DNA from: an uncultured Prevotellaceae bacterium
GTDB taxonomy: Bacteria; Bacteroidota; Bacteroidia; Bacteroidales; Bacteroidaceae
Length of the DNA stretch: 64,000 bases
Reading direction: 5' to 3'
Assembly: GCA_902778255.1 (NCBI GenBank)
Contig: CACYXD010000002.1
Location: 1 to 64,000 of the forward strand
Of this stretch, positions 54,368 to 63,214 are shown one piece after another. A program made the position numbers and the translations under genes. The notes under the pieces were generated by a model that was not told the origin of the DNA, did no database searches, and saw only the letters and a list, made by a program, of their open reading frames with translations. The first letter of the stretch is position 1; the number at the start of each line of letters is the position of its first letter.

Positions 54368-55759
54368 ATGAAGGAAAAAGGAGAGAAAAAAGACCTGCTG
54401 GCTTATATCCGTGAAGGGCGCACGATGACGCAACAAGAGAAGTTGCGGCTCATCGTGCAACTATCCATTCCCTCGATTCTTGCACAGATTTCCGCTACGG
54501 TGATGTTCTTCATCGATGCCTCTATGGTGGGACATCTGGGGGCAAAGGCTTCAGCTTCCATCGGACTGGTTGAGACCACTGGCTGGCTGATGGGCGGACT
54601 GGCCTCAGCTGCCTCGATGGGTTTTTCTGTTCAGGTAGCTCATTTTATTGGCGCCAACGACTTCGGGGGAGCGCGTCGCGTGCTGCGTCAGGCACTTGTC
54701 TGCTGCTTGATATTCAGTGCCGTGATGAGTGCTGTCTGCATAGGCATCAGCCCCTTCCTACCCTATTGGCTTGGCGGCACGGCAGAGATAGCCCGTGATG
54801 CCTCACTCTATTTTGCCATTATCGGTCTGGCTGGCATCTTTTTCCAGATGGAAGGCTTGGCAGGCTCCATGCTGAAATGCTCAGGCAATATGAAGATACC
54901 CTCTATCCTCAACATCGGCATGTGTGTGATGGATGTTATCTTCAACTATTTCTTTATCTATATCCTCGATCTTGGCATCATGGGAGCGGCTATGGGGACG
55001 GGGCTTGCCGAACTGGTCACAGCCATTCTCATGCTGTATTTCCTCCTGATCAAGAGTGATATGCTCCGTCTGAAAGGCTTCCCAGGCTCATTCCGCCCAA
55101 GGAGCGATACTGTAGGGACGGCCTTCAAGATTGGTGCACCTATGGGACTGCAACACCTGCTAATGGGTGGCGCACAAATAGTGAGCACGCTGATTGTTGC
55201 GCCACTGGGCACTATCGCCATTGCCACCCACTCGTTGGCCATCACCGTCGAGAGTCTTTGCTATATGCCTGGATTCGGCATCGCTGAAGCAGCGACGACG
55301 CTGGTAGGACAAGGGATTGGTGCAGGCCAGAAGGTGCTGACCAAGAGCCTGGCACGTATGTCGGTAGGCATGGGCATCATGGTGATGACCTTCATGGGCA
55401 TCATGATGTGGATATTCGCTCCAGAACTGATGCTTATCATGTCGCCTGTTGAGGACGTCATCGCCCTGGGCACCAAGGTGTTGCGAATAGAGGCTTGGGC
55501 CGAACCGATGTTTGCAGCAGCTATTGTCTGCAACGGCATCTTTCTAGGTGCTGGCGACACGCTGAAACCAGCCTTTATGAGTCTGGCTTCCATGTGGGGC
55601 GTACGTCTGACGTTGGCCTGGTATTTGTCAAAGGACTATGGACTGACGGGTGTCTGGCTGGCAATGGCCATTGAACTGACTTTCCGAGGCCTTATCTTCC
55701 TGACACGCCTGTTCGTTGGGCATTGGAACGACAAGATTAAGTTAAAAGTTAAGAATTAA
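54368..55759 (+). CDS. MATE family efflux transporter
   Basis: This 463-residue inner-membrane exporter has about twelve helices in two repeated halves, typical of MATE proteins that expel organic cations or drugs using Na+ or H+ gradients. IPSILAQISATVMFFIDASMVG (split here as IPSILAQISATVM and FFIDASMVG) is the family N-terminus, and the second half repeats it as GAPMGLQHLLMGGAQIVSTL. The start is set at MKEKGEKKDLL because of the promoter position. The last codons (KIKLKVKN) come from a heptamer repeat at 55735-55783. Confidence 0.92.
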   Translation: MKEKGEKKDLLAYIREGRTMTQQEKLRLIVQLSIPSILAQISATVMFFIDASMVGHLGAKASASIGLVETTGWLMGGLASAASMGFSVQVAHFIGANDFGGARRVLRQALVCCLIFSAVMSAVCIGISPFLPYWLGGTAEIARDASLYFAIIGLAGIFFQMEGLAGSMLKCSGNMKIPSILNIGMCVMDVIFNYFFIYILDLGIMGAAMGTGLAELVTAILMLYFLLIKSDMLRLKGFPGSFRPRSDTVGTAFKIGAPMGLQHLLMGGAQIVSTLIVAPLGTIAIATHSLAITVESLCYMPGFGIAEAATTLVGQGIGAGQKVLTKSLARMSVGMGIMVMTFMGIMMWIFAPELMLIMSPVEDVIALGTKVLRIEAWAEPMFAAAIVCNGIFLGAGDTLKPAFMSLASMWGVRLTLAWYLSKDYGLTGVWLAMAIELTFRGLIFLTRLFVGHWNDKIKLKVKN

Positions 55760-55783
55760 GAGTTAAGAGTTAAGCATTGAATA
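55735..55783. repeat. Heptamer repeat, seven units (TTAAGAG type)
   Basis: Seven 7-bp units fill 55735-55783, from the 3' coding end of the MATE gene across the gap to 2 bp before the next ATG. Units vary around TTAAGAG. Confidence 0.75.
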
Positions 55784-55784
55784 T

Positions 55785-56462
55785 ATGAGACGTCATTTTT
55801 TATTCATCATTTTTGCTCTGTTATCTAGCGAAGCGCTATTCGCACAGACCAACGAGGTACTGTTGGAAACAACGGAAGGGAATATCCGTATCATGCTTTA
55901 TGATGATACACCCCTTCATCGTGATAACTTCCTGAAACTTGTGGGCGAGCAATTTTATGACTCGCTGCTCTTCCATCGTGTCATCAAAAATTTTATGATT
56001 CAGACGGGCGACCCGAAGAGTAAAAACGCAGAACCTGGAGAGACACTTGGCGGAGGCGATTTAGGCTATACCTTGCCTGCCGAGATCAACACCGCAGCCC
56101 ACTACCACAGCCGTGGTGCTGTGGCAATGGCACGTGAAGGTGATGCCAAGAATCCTGAGCGTCGCTCCAGCGCCTGCCAGTTCTATATCGTGTATGGTAA
56201 AACCTACTCTACCAAGGAGTTAGAGGCAATTCAAGAAAAATTACTTGAAGCCACAAATGGTAAGACAAGCATCAGTTCTGAGATGTTCTGGACCTATCGC
56301 AAGACTGGCGGTTCACCCCATCTTGACGGACAATATACCGTATTTGGAGAAGTCATCGAATGACTGGATGTCGTAGAAAAGATCCAGAAAGTTTTCACCG
56401 ATGATTATAACCGCCCCGTTGACGATGTGCGCATCCTCCACGCCAGAATCATCAAGAAATAG
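55785..56462 (+). pseudogene. Cyclophilin-type peptidyl-prolyl isomerase with an in-frame TGA
   Basis: A signal peptide (about residues 1-20) and a cyclophilin domain are clear: FHRVIKNFMIQTGD, AMAREG and SSACQFYIVYG. The frame stops at TGA (56361-56363) after GQYTVFGEVIE. The same frame then continues with LDVVEKIQKV and NRPVDDVRI to a TAG at 56460-56462, exactly the missing cyclophilin end. Relatives have Gly at the TGA position, so one G-to-T change (GGA to TGA) explains it. The 192-residue product would lack the last strand. A sequencing error is possible. Confidence 0.85.
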
Positions 56463-56489
56463 AATCATCTGATATGATTCGCTGCCAAT

Positions 56490-56775
56490 ACAAAGAAAAT
56501 TGCAGGTCTCGGTTTCTCAACTAAGACCTGCATTACTTACGATATTAATAACTAAAAACCTTTTCTACTTTTGTTACCCTTTTTTGCAATCTTTTTTACC
56601 TTATTAATACCTATCGCCTAAAAAACAATCTAACTAACCTTTTATTACTAACTAACCTATCGAATTATTACTAACTTTCTATGCTTTTTCCTATATAGCC
56701 TTTCACAAGGCTCATCCATTTACCTTAAAAACTAAAACATTCTATTGAAGATCTCGTGTCATTGTTTCCTTTTGA
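56490..56775 (-). ncRNA. Candidate non-coding RNA, about 285 nt
   Basis: The 397-bp gap between the cyclophilin and ksgA genes holds no plausible ORF. On the minus strand it has a promoter box TACCTTTGC (56780-56788, with ATTG 22-23 bp upstream) and, about 250 bp later, a 9-bp stem (TGCAGGTCT/AGACCTGCA, 56501-56532) followed by ATTTTCTTTG. Between them the strand is purine-rich with GGTTAGTTAG-type words and a short GCCTT/AAGGC hairpin. I do not recognise the RNA family. It could instead be a long unused ksgA downstream region. Confidence 0.45.
56491..56532 (-). terminator. Terminator of the candidate RNA
   Basis: A 9-bp stem with a 14-base loop, followed on the minus strand by the T-rich ATTTTCTTTG. 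Confidence 0.6.
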
Positions 56776-56779
56776 CGAT

Positions 56780-56815
56780 GCAAAGGTACAACGATTTTTG
56801 AATTCACGTATCAAT
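56780..56815 (-). promoter_or_regulatory. Promoter in the cyclophilin/ksgA gap
   Basis: The minus strand reads TACCTTTGC at 56780-56788. ATTG at 56812-56815 lies 23 bp upstream, slightly longer than ideal. It lies beyond the ksgA 3' end and points toward the candidate RNA. Confidence 0.6.
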
Positions 56816-56859
56816 CTTCAGCAACTTTTAGTAGAAAAAATGATTATTATTGACACAAA

Positions 56860-57666
56860 TCAAGATATTGTGTCCGCACACAGCAATTTTTCTATCCGAT
56901 TTGTCAGTTCTACAAATTCCTGAATCGACAGTTGTTCTGGACGCATTGTCAGCATAGACGCATTATCATTAAAGAATGGAGAATCTGCTGGCAACATCTG
57001 CTTCAGACTGACACGCAACATCTTACGACGCTGGTTAAACGTAGTCTTTACAACACGCTTAAACAGTTCTTCATTGCATCCCAGCTTCTGAACCTTATTA
57101 CGCGTCATTCTGATCACGGCGCTCTGAACCTTGGGGGGCGGGTTAAACACGCCTGGCTCTACCGTAAAGAGATACTCCACATCATACCACGCCTGAATCA
57201 GCACAGAAAGGATACCATACTGCTTATTGCCAGGCTGTGAAGCCATACGCAAGGCCACCTCACGCTGAATCATACCAGTACAGCAGGGAATCAGGTCGCG
57301 ATTGTCCAACATCTTGAAAAAGATCTGCGAGGAGATATCATAGGGATAGTTTCCTGTCAAAACAAACTGCTGTCCGTCGAACACCTGTCGCAAGTCCATC
57401 CTCAGGAAGTCCTCGCCCAAGATATTTTCGCGCAACTTTGGAAAATGCTCGTTCAGGTAATCCACGCTCTCACGGTCTATCTCTACCACCTTAAACGGAC
57501 GCGGCTTCTCTACAATATACTGCGTCATCACGCCCATACCAGGGCCTACCTCCAAGACAGGGATATCTGGACAGGCATCCACCGTATCGGCTATACGCTT
57601 AGCTATCGACAGGTCGGTCAGGAAATGCTGACCAAGATTCTTTTTAGGCCTTACTTGCTTCATCAT
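56860..57666 (-). CDS. rsmA: 16S rRNA dimethyladenosine transferase
   Basis: This SAM-dependent enzyme (RsmA/KsgA) dimethylates two adjacent adenines near the 3' end of 16S rRNA during small-subunit maturation. It has 268 residues, standard. Motifs are KKNLGQHFLTD, EVGPGMGVMT for SAM binding, and TGNYPYDISSQIFF (NxxY-type catalytic loop NYPY). It is last in the nhaC/C1-peptidase/transpeptidase/rsmA run, 1 bp after the transpeptidase gene. Confidence 0.96.
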   Translation of the reverse strand: MMKQVRPKKNLGQHFLTDLSIAKRIADTVDACPDIPVLEVGPGMGVMTQYIVEKPRPFKVVEIDRESVDYLNEHFPKLRENILGEDFLRMDLRQVFDGQQFVLTGNYPYDISSQIFFKMLDNRDLIPCCTGMIQREVALRMASQPGNKQYGILSVLIQAWYDVEYLFTVEPGVFNPPPKVQSAVIRMTRNKVQKLGCNEELFKRVVKTTFNQRRKMLRVSLKQMLPADSPFFNDNASMLTMRPEQLSIQEFVELTNRIEKLLCADTIS

Positions 57667-57667
57667 C

Positions 57668-58777
57668 TTATCTCAATTTCTTGTTTTCTATTCGTCTGGC
57701 ACGTGTCCTTGACACCTCCGACAGTTTTCCTTTCAAATACTGCTCCATGATTAGGGCAGCCATTGGAGCAGCCATATCGGCACCAAAGCCCCCATGCTCC
57801 ACATACACGCTGACAGCGATTTTCGGATTATTCATCGGCGCGAAACAGATAAAGGCCGAATGGTCTTCACCTGGGTTTTCTATCGTACCCGTCTTGCCAC
57901 AGATAGGATAGACGGTCTTGATACCCACAGCCGTACCATGATCTACGGCTCCTTTCATCCCATCAATGACGGGCTGATAAGCTTCTTCCTTCACTTTCGT
58001 CTGACGTTTGGTCAGATAGCGCTTATTCTGCGTGTTCTTATGAATATGGGGCACATAGAACCATCCGCGATTGGCAATAGTCACTGCCAGGTTACAGAGT
58101 TGCAGAGGTGTGAGCGTCACATCCCCCTGCCCCATTCCGGCCCACCAGATGGTCTTGCCGTCCCAACCTTCCTTATACCGTCTATTCAGGTAATCGGCAC
58201 CAGCCAGCAGTCCTCCCTGCTCACCTTCAATATCAATATGCATTGGGCCTCCTAAGCCCATACTCCGCATATAGGAACGCCAGATGGTGATGGCCGAGTC
58301 GCACGACTCATACATGAAGTCATCATTGATCATCGAGGCGAAAGTCATCAGGAACCACGTATTACATGAATGGGCAATCGCATCCCTTAATGCCAATGGC
58401 GAGCGATGCTTATGGCAACCCACCTTGATATTACCGTCTGTGATACCCTCTACGCACTCTACCGTCGTCTCTGGCGTCACGTAGCCCTCTGACAGCATCA
58501 CCAGTGCCTGCGCCGTCTTAAACGTAGAGCCTGGTGCCTGTGGCTTACCTATCGCCTGACGCACGTCACTACCCTCTGGCGTATTCGTAGCCAGACAGAG
58601 TATCTCGCCATTCTCTGGATTGATAGCCACGATAGCCCCCGTCTTATTCTTCAGCAGCCGTTCGCCCAACTGCTGCAACAAAGGACGGATAGTCAGTGGT
58701 CCGTCAGTAGGCAGTCCTTGTGCGAAAGCCGACAATGCCAGCCAGAAGCCCACCAGCAAAAGAACTTGTCTCCTCAT
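57668..58777 (-). CDS. Stand-alone transpeptidase-domain penicillin-binding protein
   Basis: This 369-residue protein has a signal peptide (about residues 1-19) and only a transpeptidase domain. It carries STFK (Ser84, Lys87), SCN (Ser137, Asn139) and KTG (295-297). It looks like the catalytic half of PBP2-type enzymes (about 600 residues) but has no membrane anchor or dimerisation domain. Cross-linking or trimming of peptidoglycan in the periplasm is inferred. An intact active site argues against decay. It lies 6 bp after the C1-peptidase gene. Confidence 0.85.
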   Translation of the reverse strand: MRRQVLLLVGFWLALSAFAQGLPTDGPLTIRPLLQQLGERLLKNKTGAIVAINPENGEILCLATNTPEGSDVRQAIGKPQAPGSTFKTAQALVMLSEGYVTPETTVECVEGITDGNIKVGCHKHRSPLALRDAIAHSCNTWFLMTFASMINDDFMYESCDSAITIWRSYMRSMGLGGPMHIDIEGEQGGLLAGADYLNRRYKEGWDGKTIWWAGMGQGDVTLTPLQLCNLAVTIANRGWFYVPHIHKNTQNKRYLTKRQTKVKEEAYQPVIDGMKGAVDHGTAVGIKTVYPICGKTGTIENPGEDHSAFICFAPMNNPKIAVSVYVEHGGFGADMAAPMAALIMEQYLKGKLSEVSRTRARRIENKKLR

Positions 58778-58783
58778 TACTAT

Positions 58784-60181
58784 TTACTCGTCCATCTGGA
58801 AGAGGGGATCTTCCGGCATCACCATCACAGGCTCCGTCTCGTAGGCCATCTTCACCTTTGCAGGCACATATTCATTGGGCACCACCAGTCGGAACATATA
58901 TTCACGGAACCAGCGATCAGTCATAATCAGACATCCCTGCTGTCCCCATGTAGCGCCCCACGAGTTCTCTACCTTCCATTTCGTAGCCTTACCTTTTTTA
59001 TCCAGATCCACAGCCGTGAGGGTCATAGCATGGGTAGAACCACTATCGAAAGTAGAGATACGCTCAGCCTTGGTCATACCGAATGTGGTATTAAAGAGCG
59101 AGGCATAGTCAAAGTTCTCTGTATCGGCATAGCCGCGCTTACGATCCAGCATCTTAGCCACATCGTATGAAGAATAGAGCTTATGACCAGCCTTCAGGGT
59201 GTTGATGGCCATCTCCTCGACATCATCCATCGGCAGATTGATGTATTTCCAGTTATGTCCGTCGTAGGTATGACGGTCATACTCTACCTCGTAGGTCTTA
59301 TAATACTCACGACGGGGATCGTTCATCACCATGATAAACGTACCGTTGAGCGATTTGCCCACCACCTCTTTATAGAACGACTGCGGGGTATATTCCTTTG
59401 CCTCGCCAACGGTCTTGCCCTTGCTGTTCTTAAAGGCATAGGTAAACTTCTGAGGCGGTTCACCAATGGTATATTGCAGCATGTGGTAAATCTGGCTGAG
59501 CATACGCGTCTTAGCCTTCTCGATGGCTGCAGACTTCTTGTCTTTCTGCACCATCTCGCGCAACTGCAGTCCAAACTCACGCAGTTTCGAGGCAATCAGG
59601 GCACGTGCCTTCGAGGTGTTATCACTCGAATACGACTCGGGCATCACCTCTGTAGGCACCAGTCCGTATTTCTCCGTCAGGTCAGCCACACCGCAGAACG
59701 TACCACCGTCATTAATGGGATGATGGAAAAAGAACTGCACGCGCTGGTCGTCAATGGGTTTCTTGCCTGTATCGATACAGCCCTGAAGCATCAGGTTGGC
59801 CTTTTCCAACTGGTCGTAGAAAAAAAGATAGGCCTGCGAGAACTCCACCGTGAGCGAGTCCTTGCGCAGGTTGAAGTCAGAGCGCAACACGTTCAGTCCA
59901 CTGAACATCCAGCAGCGGCCCGATGATTTCTGGTCGGTGATGCTCTGCTTCTTCGTCTCTATGCTGAAATGCGTGTCCAGCGCTCCTGCGTTCCTGCGAT
60001 TCTGCGTCAGGTCGTCAATGGCATTGGCCGCAATGGCATTCACCAAAGCACGATCTGCTGGTTGCAACACATTCTCTTTCTCCATCTCCGAGAGCATCTT
60101 CTCGCTGATACCCCCGTCTTTTGTCTGTGCCTGAGCCGTCAGCGCCACGCACAAGGATGCTAAAATCAGTACGTTTTTCAT
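58784..60181 (-). CDS. C1-family cysteine peptidase (PepC/bleomycin hydrolase type), exported
   Basis: This 465-residue aminopeptidase-C-like enzyme has the catalytic triad in order: Gln84 and Cys90 (DQKSSGRCWMF), His in GSTHAMTL and Asn in VENSWGA. Unlike classical cytoplasmic PepC it has a signal peptide (about residues 1-19, ending AQAQ), which suggests periplasmic peptide processing. It lies 17 bp after nhaC and 6 bp before the transpeptidase gene. Confidence 0.92.
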   Translation of the reverse strand: MKNVLILASLCVALTAQAQTKDGGISEKMLSEMEKENVLQPADRALVNAIAANAIDDLTQNRRNAGALDTHFSIETKKQSITDQKSSGRCWMFSGLNVLRSDFNLRKDSLTVEFSQAYLFFYDQLEKANLMLQGCIDTGKKPIDDQRVQFFFHHPINDGGTFCGVADLTEKYGLVPTEVMPESYSSDNTSKARALIASKLREFGLQLREMVQKDKKSAAIEKAKTRMLSQIYHMLQYTIGEPPQKFTYAFKNSKGKTVGEAKEYTPQSFYKEVVGKSLNGTFIMVMNDPRREYYKTYEVEYDRHTYDGHNWKYINLPMDDVEEMAINTLKAGHKLYSSYDVAKMLDRKRGYADTENFDYASLFNTTFGMTKAERISTFDSGSTHAMTLTAVDLDKKGKATKWKVENSWGATWGQQGCLIMTDRWFREYMFRLVVPNEYVPAKVKMAYETEPVMVMPEDPLFQMDE

Positions 60182-60194
60182 ATTATCAATTTTC

Positions 60195-60222
60195 TTTTTT
60201 AACCCTTAACCCTTCTTATTTT
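60195..60222. repeat. Heptamer repeat, four units (ACCCTTA type)
   Basis: Four 7-bp units at 60195-60222 encode the last residues and stop codon of nhaC on the minus strand. Confidence 0.55.
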
Positions 60223-61635
60223 CCATCCCAAGGCAGCCACAAGGATTGTCATCAGCGGACTCAGGATATTAAAGAAGCAATAAGGCAGGTAGGCAATAGT
60301 TGCCACACCCAGTACCGTGCTCTGCGTCATACCGCAGGTATTCCAAGGCACCAGCACACTGGTCACCGTGGCCGAGTCCTCTGCCGTACGACTCAACAAA
60401 CGCGGTTCGTAGCCTTGCTTCTCATAGACATTCTTAAACATATTGGCCGTGAGCACGATACTGATAAACTGATCGCCCGTTGCCACATTCAGGAAAAGAC
60501 CTGTGCTGGCAGTAGAGGCCACCAGCCCTACCCTGCTCTTCACCCATCTGATCACCACTCGCGTGATGCTCTCAATCATGCCGCTGGCCACCATCACCGC
60601 ACCAAAACACATGGCACAGACAACGAGCCAGATCGTATTGAGCATACCTGTCATACCGCCTGTCGATACCAGTTCATTGATTTCTGCACTACCCGTCTCG
60701 ACTGCCGTGGGGCCATAATAGGTCATCACCAGTCCCTTTGTCAGCGCAGCTACCGTACTCAGCGACGCATCGCCAGCTATCTCCATCAGGATATGTGGCT
60801 GCAGGATGATGGCTGTGATGCCTGCCATCAGAGCCGACAGGAAGAGTACGATGACTGAAGACATCCGCTTGGCAATAAGCACACCCGTAAGCACAGGTAC
60901 CAATAGCGTCCACAGCGAGATATTAAACGTAGAGCCCAGCCCCTCTGTATATTGGCCGACATGAACCACATCATCGCCCCCCTTGCCAAACCCTATCTCG
61001 GCAAAAATCACAAGTGTCAGCAGAAAGGCAGGCATCGTGGTGTACATCATATAGCGGATATGCGTGAAGATATCCACCCCCGTCGATGACGAGGCCAGGA
61101 TGGTGGTGTCGCTCAAGGGTGACATCTTATCGCCGAAATAGGCGCCAGAGATAATCGCACCCGCTGCCATCGCCTCGTTGATATCCAGCGCATGGCTGAT
61201 GCCCAGCAGGGCCACGCCGATAGTGGCTATCGTAGTCCACGAACTGCCAGAGAGCAACGACACCAGCGCACATATCACGCAGGCACATACCAGGAAGAAT
61301 TGGGGCGACAACAGCTGTACGCCATAGTATATCAGCGTGGGCACCACCCCACTCACCATCCACGAGCCCGCCAGCATACCTACGGCCAGCAGGATTAATA
61401 TCGTCACGGCCACACCTCCCACCGTCTTTTCTATCTGCTGCTCGAAAGCTTTCCACGGCTCACGATAGAAGACCATCGAGATAAACACGCACACAGCCGA
61501 GCCTATAAGTAGCGACACCTGACTGCCGCCGCTCAACGAGTCGCTGCCAAACAGCGCAATAACCACCGCCAGCAGGCCTATCAGCACCACCAGCGGGATA
61601 GTAGCTATAAGAGGATGAGGGAGTCGTTTCTCCAT
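60199..61635 (-). CDS. nhaC: NhaC-type Na+/H+ antiporter
   Basis: This 478-residue inner-membrane antiporter has about eleven to twelve helices. The start is set at MEKRLPHPLIATIPL (61635); the longer frame upstream crosses the promoter. Family blocks include SLLSGSSWTTIATIGVALLGI and GAYFGDKMSPLSDTT, the latter carrying conserved Asp residues. It removes sodium and regulates pH, and works on the same ion as the NQR pump. It heads a four-gene run ending in rsmA. Confidence 0.9.
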   Translation of the reverse strand: MEKRLPHPLIATIPLVVLIGLLAVVIALFGSDSLSGGSQVSLLIGSAVCVFISMVFYREPWKAFEQQIEKTVGGVAVTILILLAVGMLAGSWMVSGVVPTLIYYGVQLLSPQFFLVCACVICALVSLLSGSSWTTIATIGVALLGISHALDINEAMAAGAIISGAYFGDKMSPLSDTTILASSSTGVDIFTHIRYMMYTTMPAFLLTLVIFAEIGFGKGGDDVVHVGQYTEGLGSTFNISLWTLLVPVLTGVLIAKRMSSVIVLFLSALMAGITAIILQPHILMEIAGDASLSTVAALTKGLVMTYYGPTAVETGSAEINELVSTGGMTGMLNTIWLVVCAMCFGAVMVASGMIESITRVVIRWVKSRVGLVASTASTGLFLNVATGDQFISIVLTANMFKNVYEKQGYEPRLLSRTAEDSATVTSVLVPWNTCGMTQSTVLGVATIAYLPYCFFNILSPLMTILVAALGWKIRRVKG

Positions 61636-61655
61636 TTTATCTTTGCAATTCTGCT

Positions 61656-61687
61656 GCAAATTTACAAATAAATATAGAAAAAACAAA
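61656..61687 (-). promoter_or_regulatory. nhaC promoter, overlapping a terminator
   Basis: On the minus strand TTTG (61684-61687) and TAAATTTGC (61656-61664) are 19 bp apart. The -33 element sits in the T-rich tail of the upstream terminator, as in the fur/nqr junction. Confidence 0.7.
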
Positions 61688-61718
61688 GAAAAGCCGGCAA
61701 CTTCGTACCGGCTTTTCT
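61677..61718 (-). terminator. Terminator after the 61743-63200 gene
   Basis: An 11-bp stem (AGAAAAGCCGG at 61688-61698 with its complement at 61708-61718) is followed on the minus strand by TTGTTTTTTC. Confidence 0.88.
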
Positions 61719-61742
61719 TAAAAAACATTATGTTGGAGTTTC

Positions 61743-63200
61743 TTATTTCATTTCTGTCAGCATCTTACTCATATCATTCATATTTTTCTCAATGAGTTTA
61801 TTGATGACTTTCTGAAGCTTCTCAAATTCTTTCGGCAGAGAGCCAAGCTCTTTCGTCATCGCCGTAAAAAGCTGATTCTGCTCTGTATAGAACTTCAGGA
61901 TTTCCTTATAGCCTCCACTTATTACTTCCACTTTTTCTTTTAGAGGTACTTCAGGCGACTTTTTTATCGTCTTGACAACATCTTGGAAATTAGCATCTAA
62001 CGTCTCGTTCTGCTTGGCAATCATGGCAGTGGTTTTGTTCGTTCCAGAGAAGTTCTTGGTTTCATAGGCATTTCCTAACAATTGATAAGTTGTTTTGATG
62101 GTTTCCATACCAGTCTTGATAGTCATCATTTTTGACTCCAACTTAATCTTCAACGGTAGTTTCCAGGCCTCAGCGTCAGCATTGTCGATGATTGCCACAG
62201 AGTCTATCGTCGTTGTATCATCTACTACGACATCAACATATTTTTCTCCCCAGACATCATCAATACCACGTTTCTGCTTGTCGTTCAGCAGACTCTTGCC
62301 AGAATAGCGTCCCACACGTCGCTCATAATCGCGATCTTCGTCGTAGTAGCCATTGTGAATGGTGATACGATAGGTCTCGCCAGGCACGAAGTCGAGGTTG
62401 ATCCAAGCAGAACAGAGTTCACCATCAGGGAAGATACAGCGCAGACGTCCAGCTACAGGGTGATCGAGCTCTGTCTGATACTCGAAGCGCTTGTTCACCA
62501 CAGGCACGCAAGCCACGTAGTCATCATCACCAATGTTAGCGAGGTCTTCGCCCGTTTCAGCGATATAGATATTATAGAGCGAGTCCTTGATATTGGCATC
62601 CACGCGACCCTCAATCCTGAAGGTATTCTTCGAGGTCTCCAGTTTCTTTGCATAGATGTCAGGGCGCAGAGAGGAAATCATATAGACAGTACCATATACA
62701 TCTACGCCATCACTCTCCCAAACGATGGCATAAGCATCGCGCAGCTGAGGGTTCTCAGGGTTCTTGCAGCACATCAGCCACATCTCCTGGTTTTTATTGG
62801 TGCGAATACGTTGCGTGCTTTGAGTCGGACTCGACCCATTGTTGTTGATAACCTTCAGCGAGAACATCTCGTTGCTACCTGGCTGAACATGCAGGAACTG
62901 ATACGCCAAGGGTTCGTTCTGGGGGAAGTTGATGGCCACCGCATTCAACACGTTGTCATTTTTAATGCGGTTTGCCGAACAATGGAAAGGCACTATTTTT
63001 ATACTCGACTCAATGATACCTGTGTTGGGATTTCGATTCACAGAATATACCTGTCCCTCGTTCAGGCCAAACTTTTGAGTAATGGCGTTTAGCGTGAAAA
63101 TAACGAGCTCTGGCTTCTTCTGAGGGGCTGCCGACGGGTCGGCACTAATGGTTATAATGGTGCTGCAAGCAATGAGCAGCATGATGAATAGACGTTTCAT
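61743..63200 (-). CDS. Secreted protein of unknown function with helical C-terminus
   Basis: This protein is about 485 residues, starting at MKRLFIMLLIACSTIITISA, a signal peptide (a Met two codons earlier, at 63206, is equally possible). The first 300 residues are beta-rich with a DUF4369-like stretch (FRIEGRV ... IYIAETGED). The last roughly 150 residues are charged and helical, likely coiled-coil. I do not recognise a full-length family. Its start lies just inside or near the 3' end of the possible anti-sigma gene, so it is probably part of the sigma-factor operon. Confidence 0.68.
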   Translation of the reverse strand: MKRLFIMLLIACSTIITISADPSAAPQKKPELVIFTLNAITQKFGLNEGQVYSVNRNPNTGIIESSIKIVPFHCSANRIKNDNVLNAVAINFPQNEPLAYQFLHVQPGSNEMFSLKVINNNGSSPTQSTQRIRTNKNQEMWLMCCKNPENPQLRDAYAIVWESDGVDVYGTVYMISSLRPDIYAKKLETSKNTFRIEGRVDANIKDSLYNIYIAETGEDLANIGDDDYVACVPVVNKRFEYQTELDHPVAGRLRCIFPDGELCSAWINLDFVPGETYRITIHNGYYDEDRDYERRVGRYSGKSLLNDKQKRGIDDVWGEKYVDVVVDDTTTIDSVAIIDNADAEAWKLPLKIKLESKMMTIKTGMETIKTTYQLLGNAYETKNFSGTNKTTAMIAKQNETLDANFQDVVKTIKKSPEVPLKEKVEVISGGYKEILKFYTEQNQLFTAMTKELGSLPKEFEKLQKVINKLIEKNMNDMSKMLTEMK

Positions 63201-63214
63201 AATCATTTTGTTTT

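Noticed and set aside
55785..56462. Recoding of TGA as glycine in this organism
   Set aside because: TGA ends many other intact genes here (for example nqrB and metA, whose stops overlap the next ATG), so a genome-wide recoding is excluded; a local mutation or error is simpler.
56462..56480. Terminator for the cyclophilin gene
   Set aside because: GAATCAT/ATGATTC forms a 7-bp AT-rich hairpin without a T-run on the plus strand.
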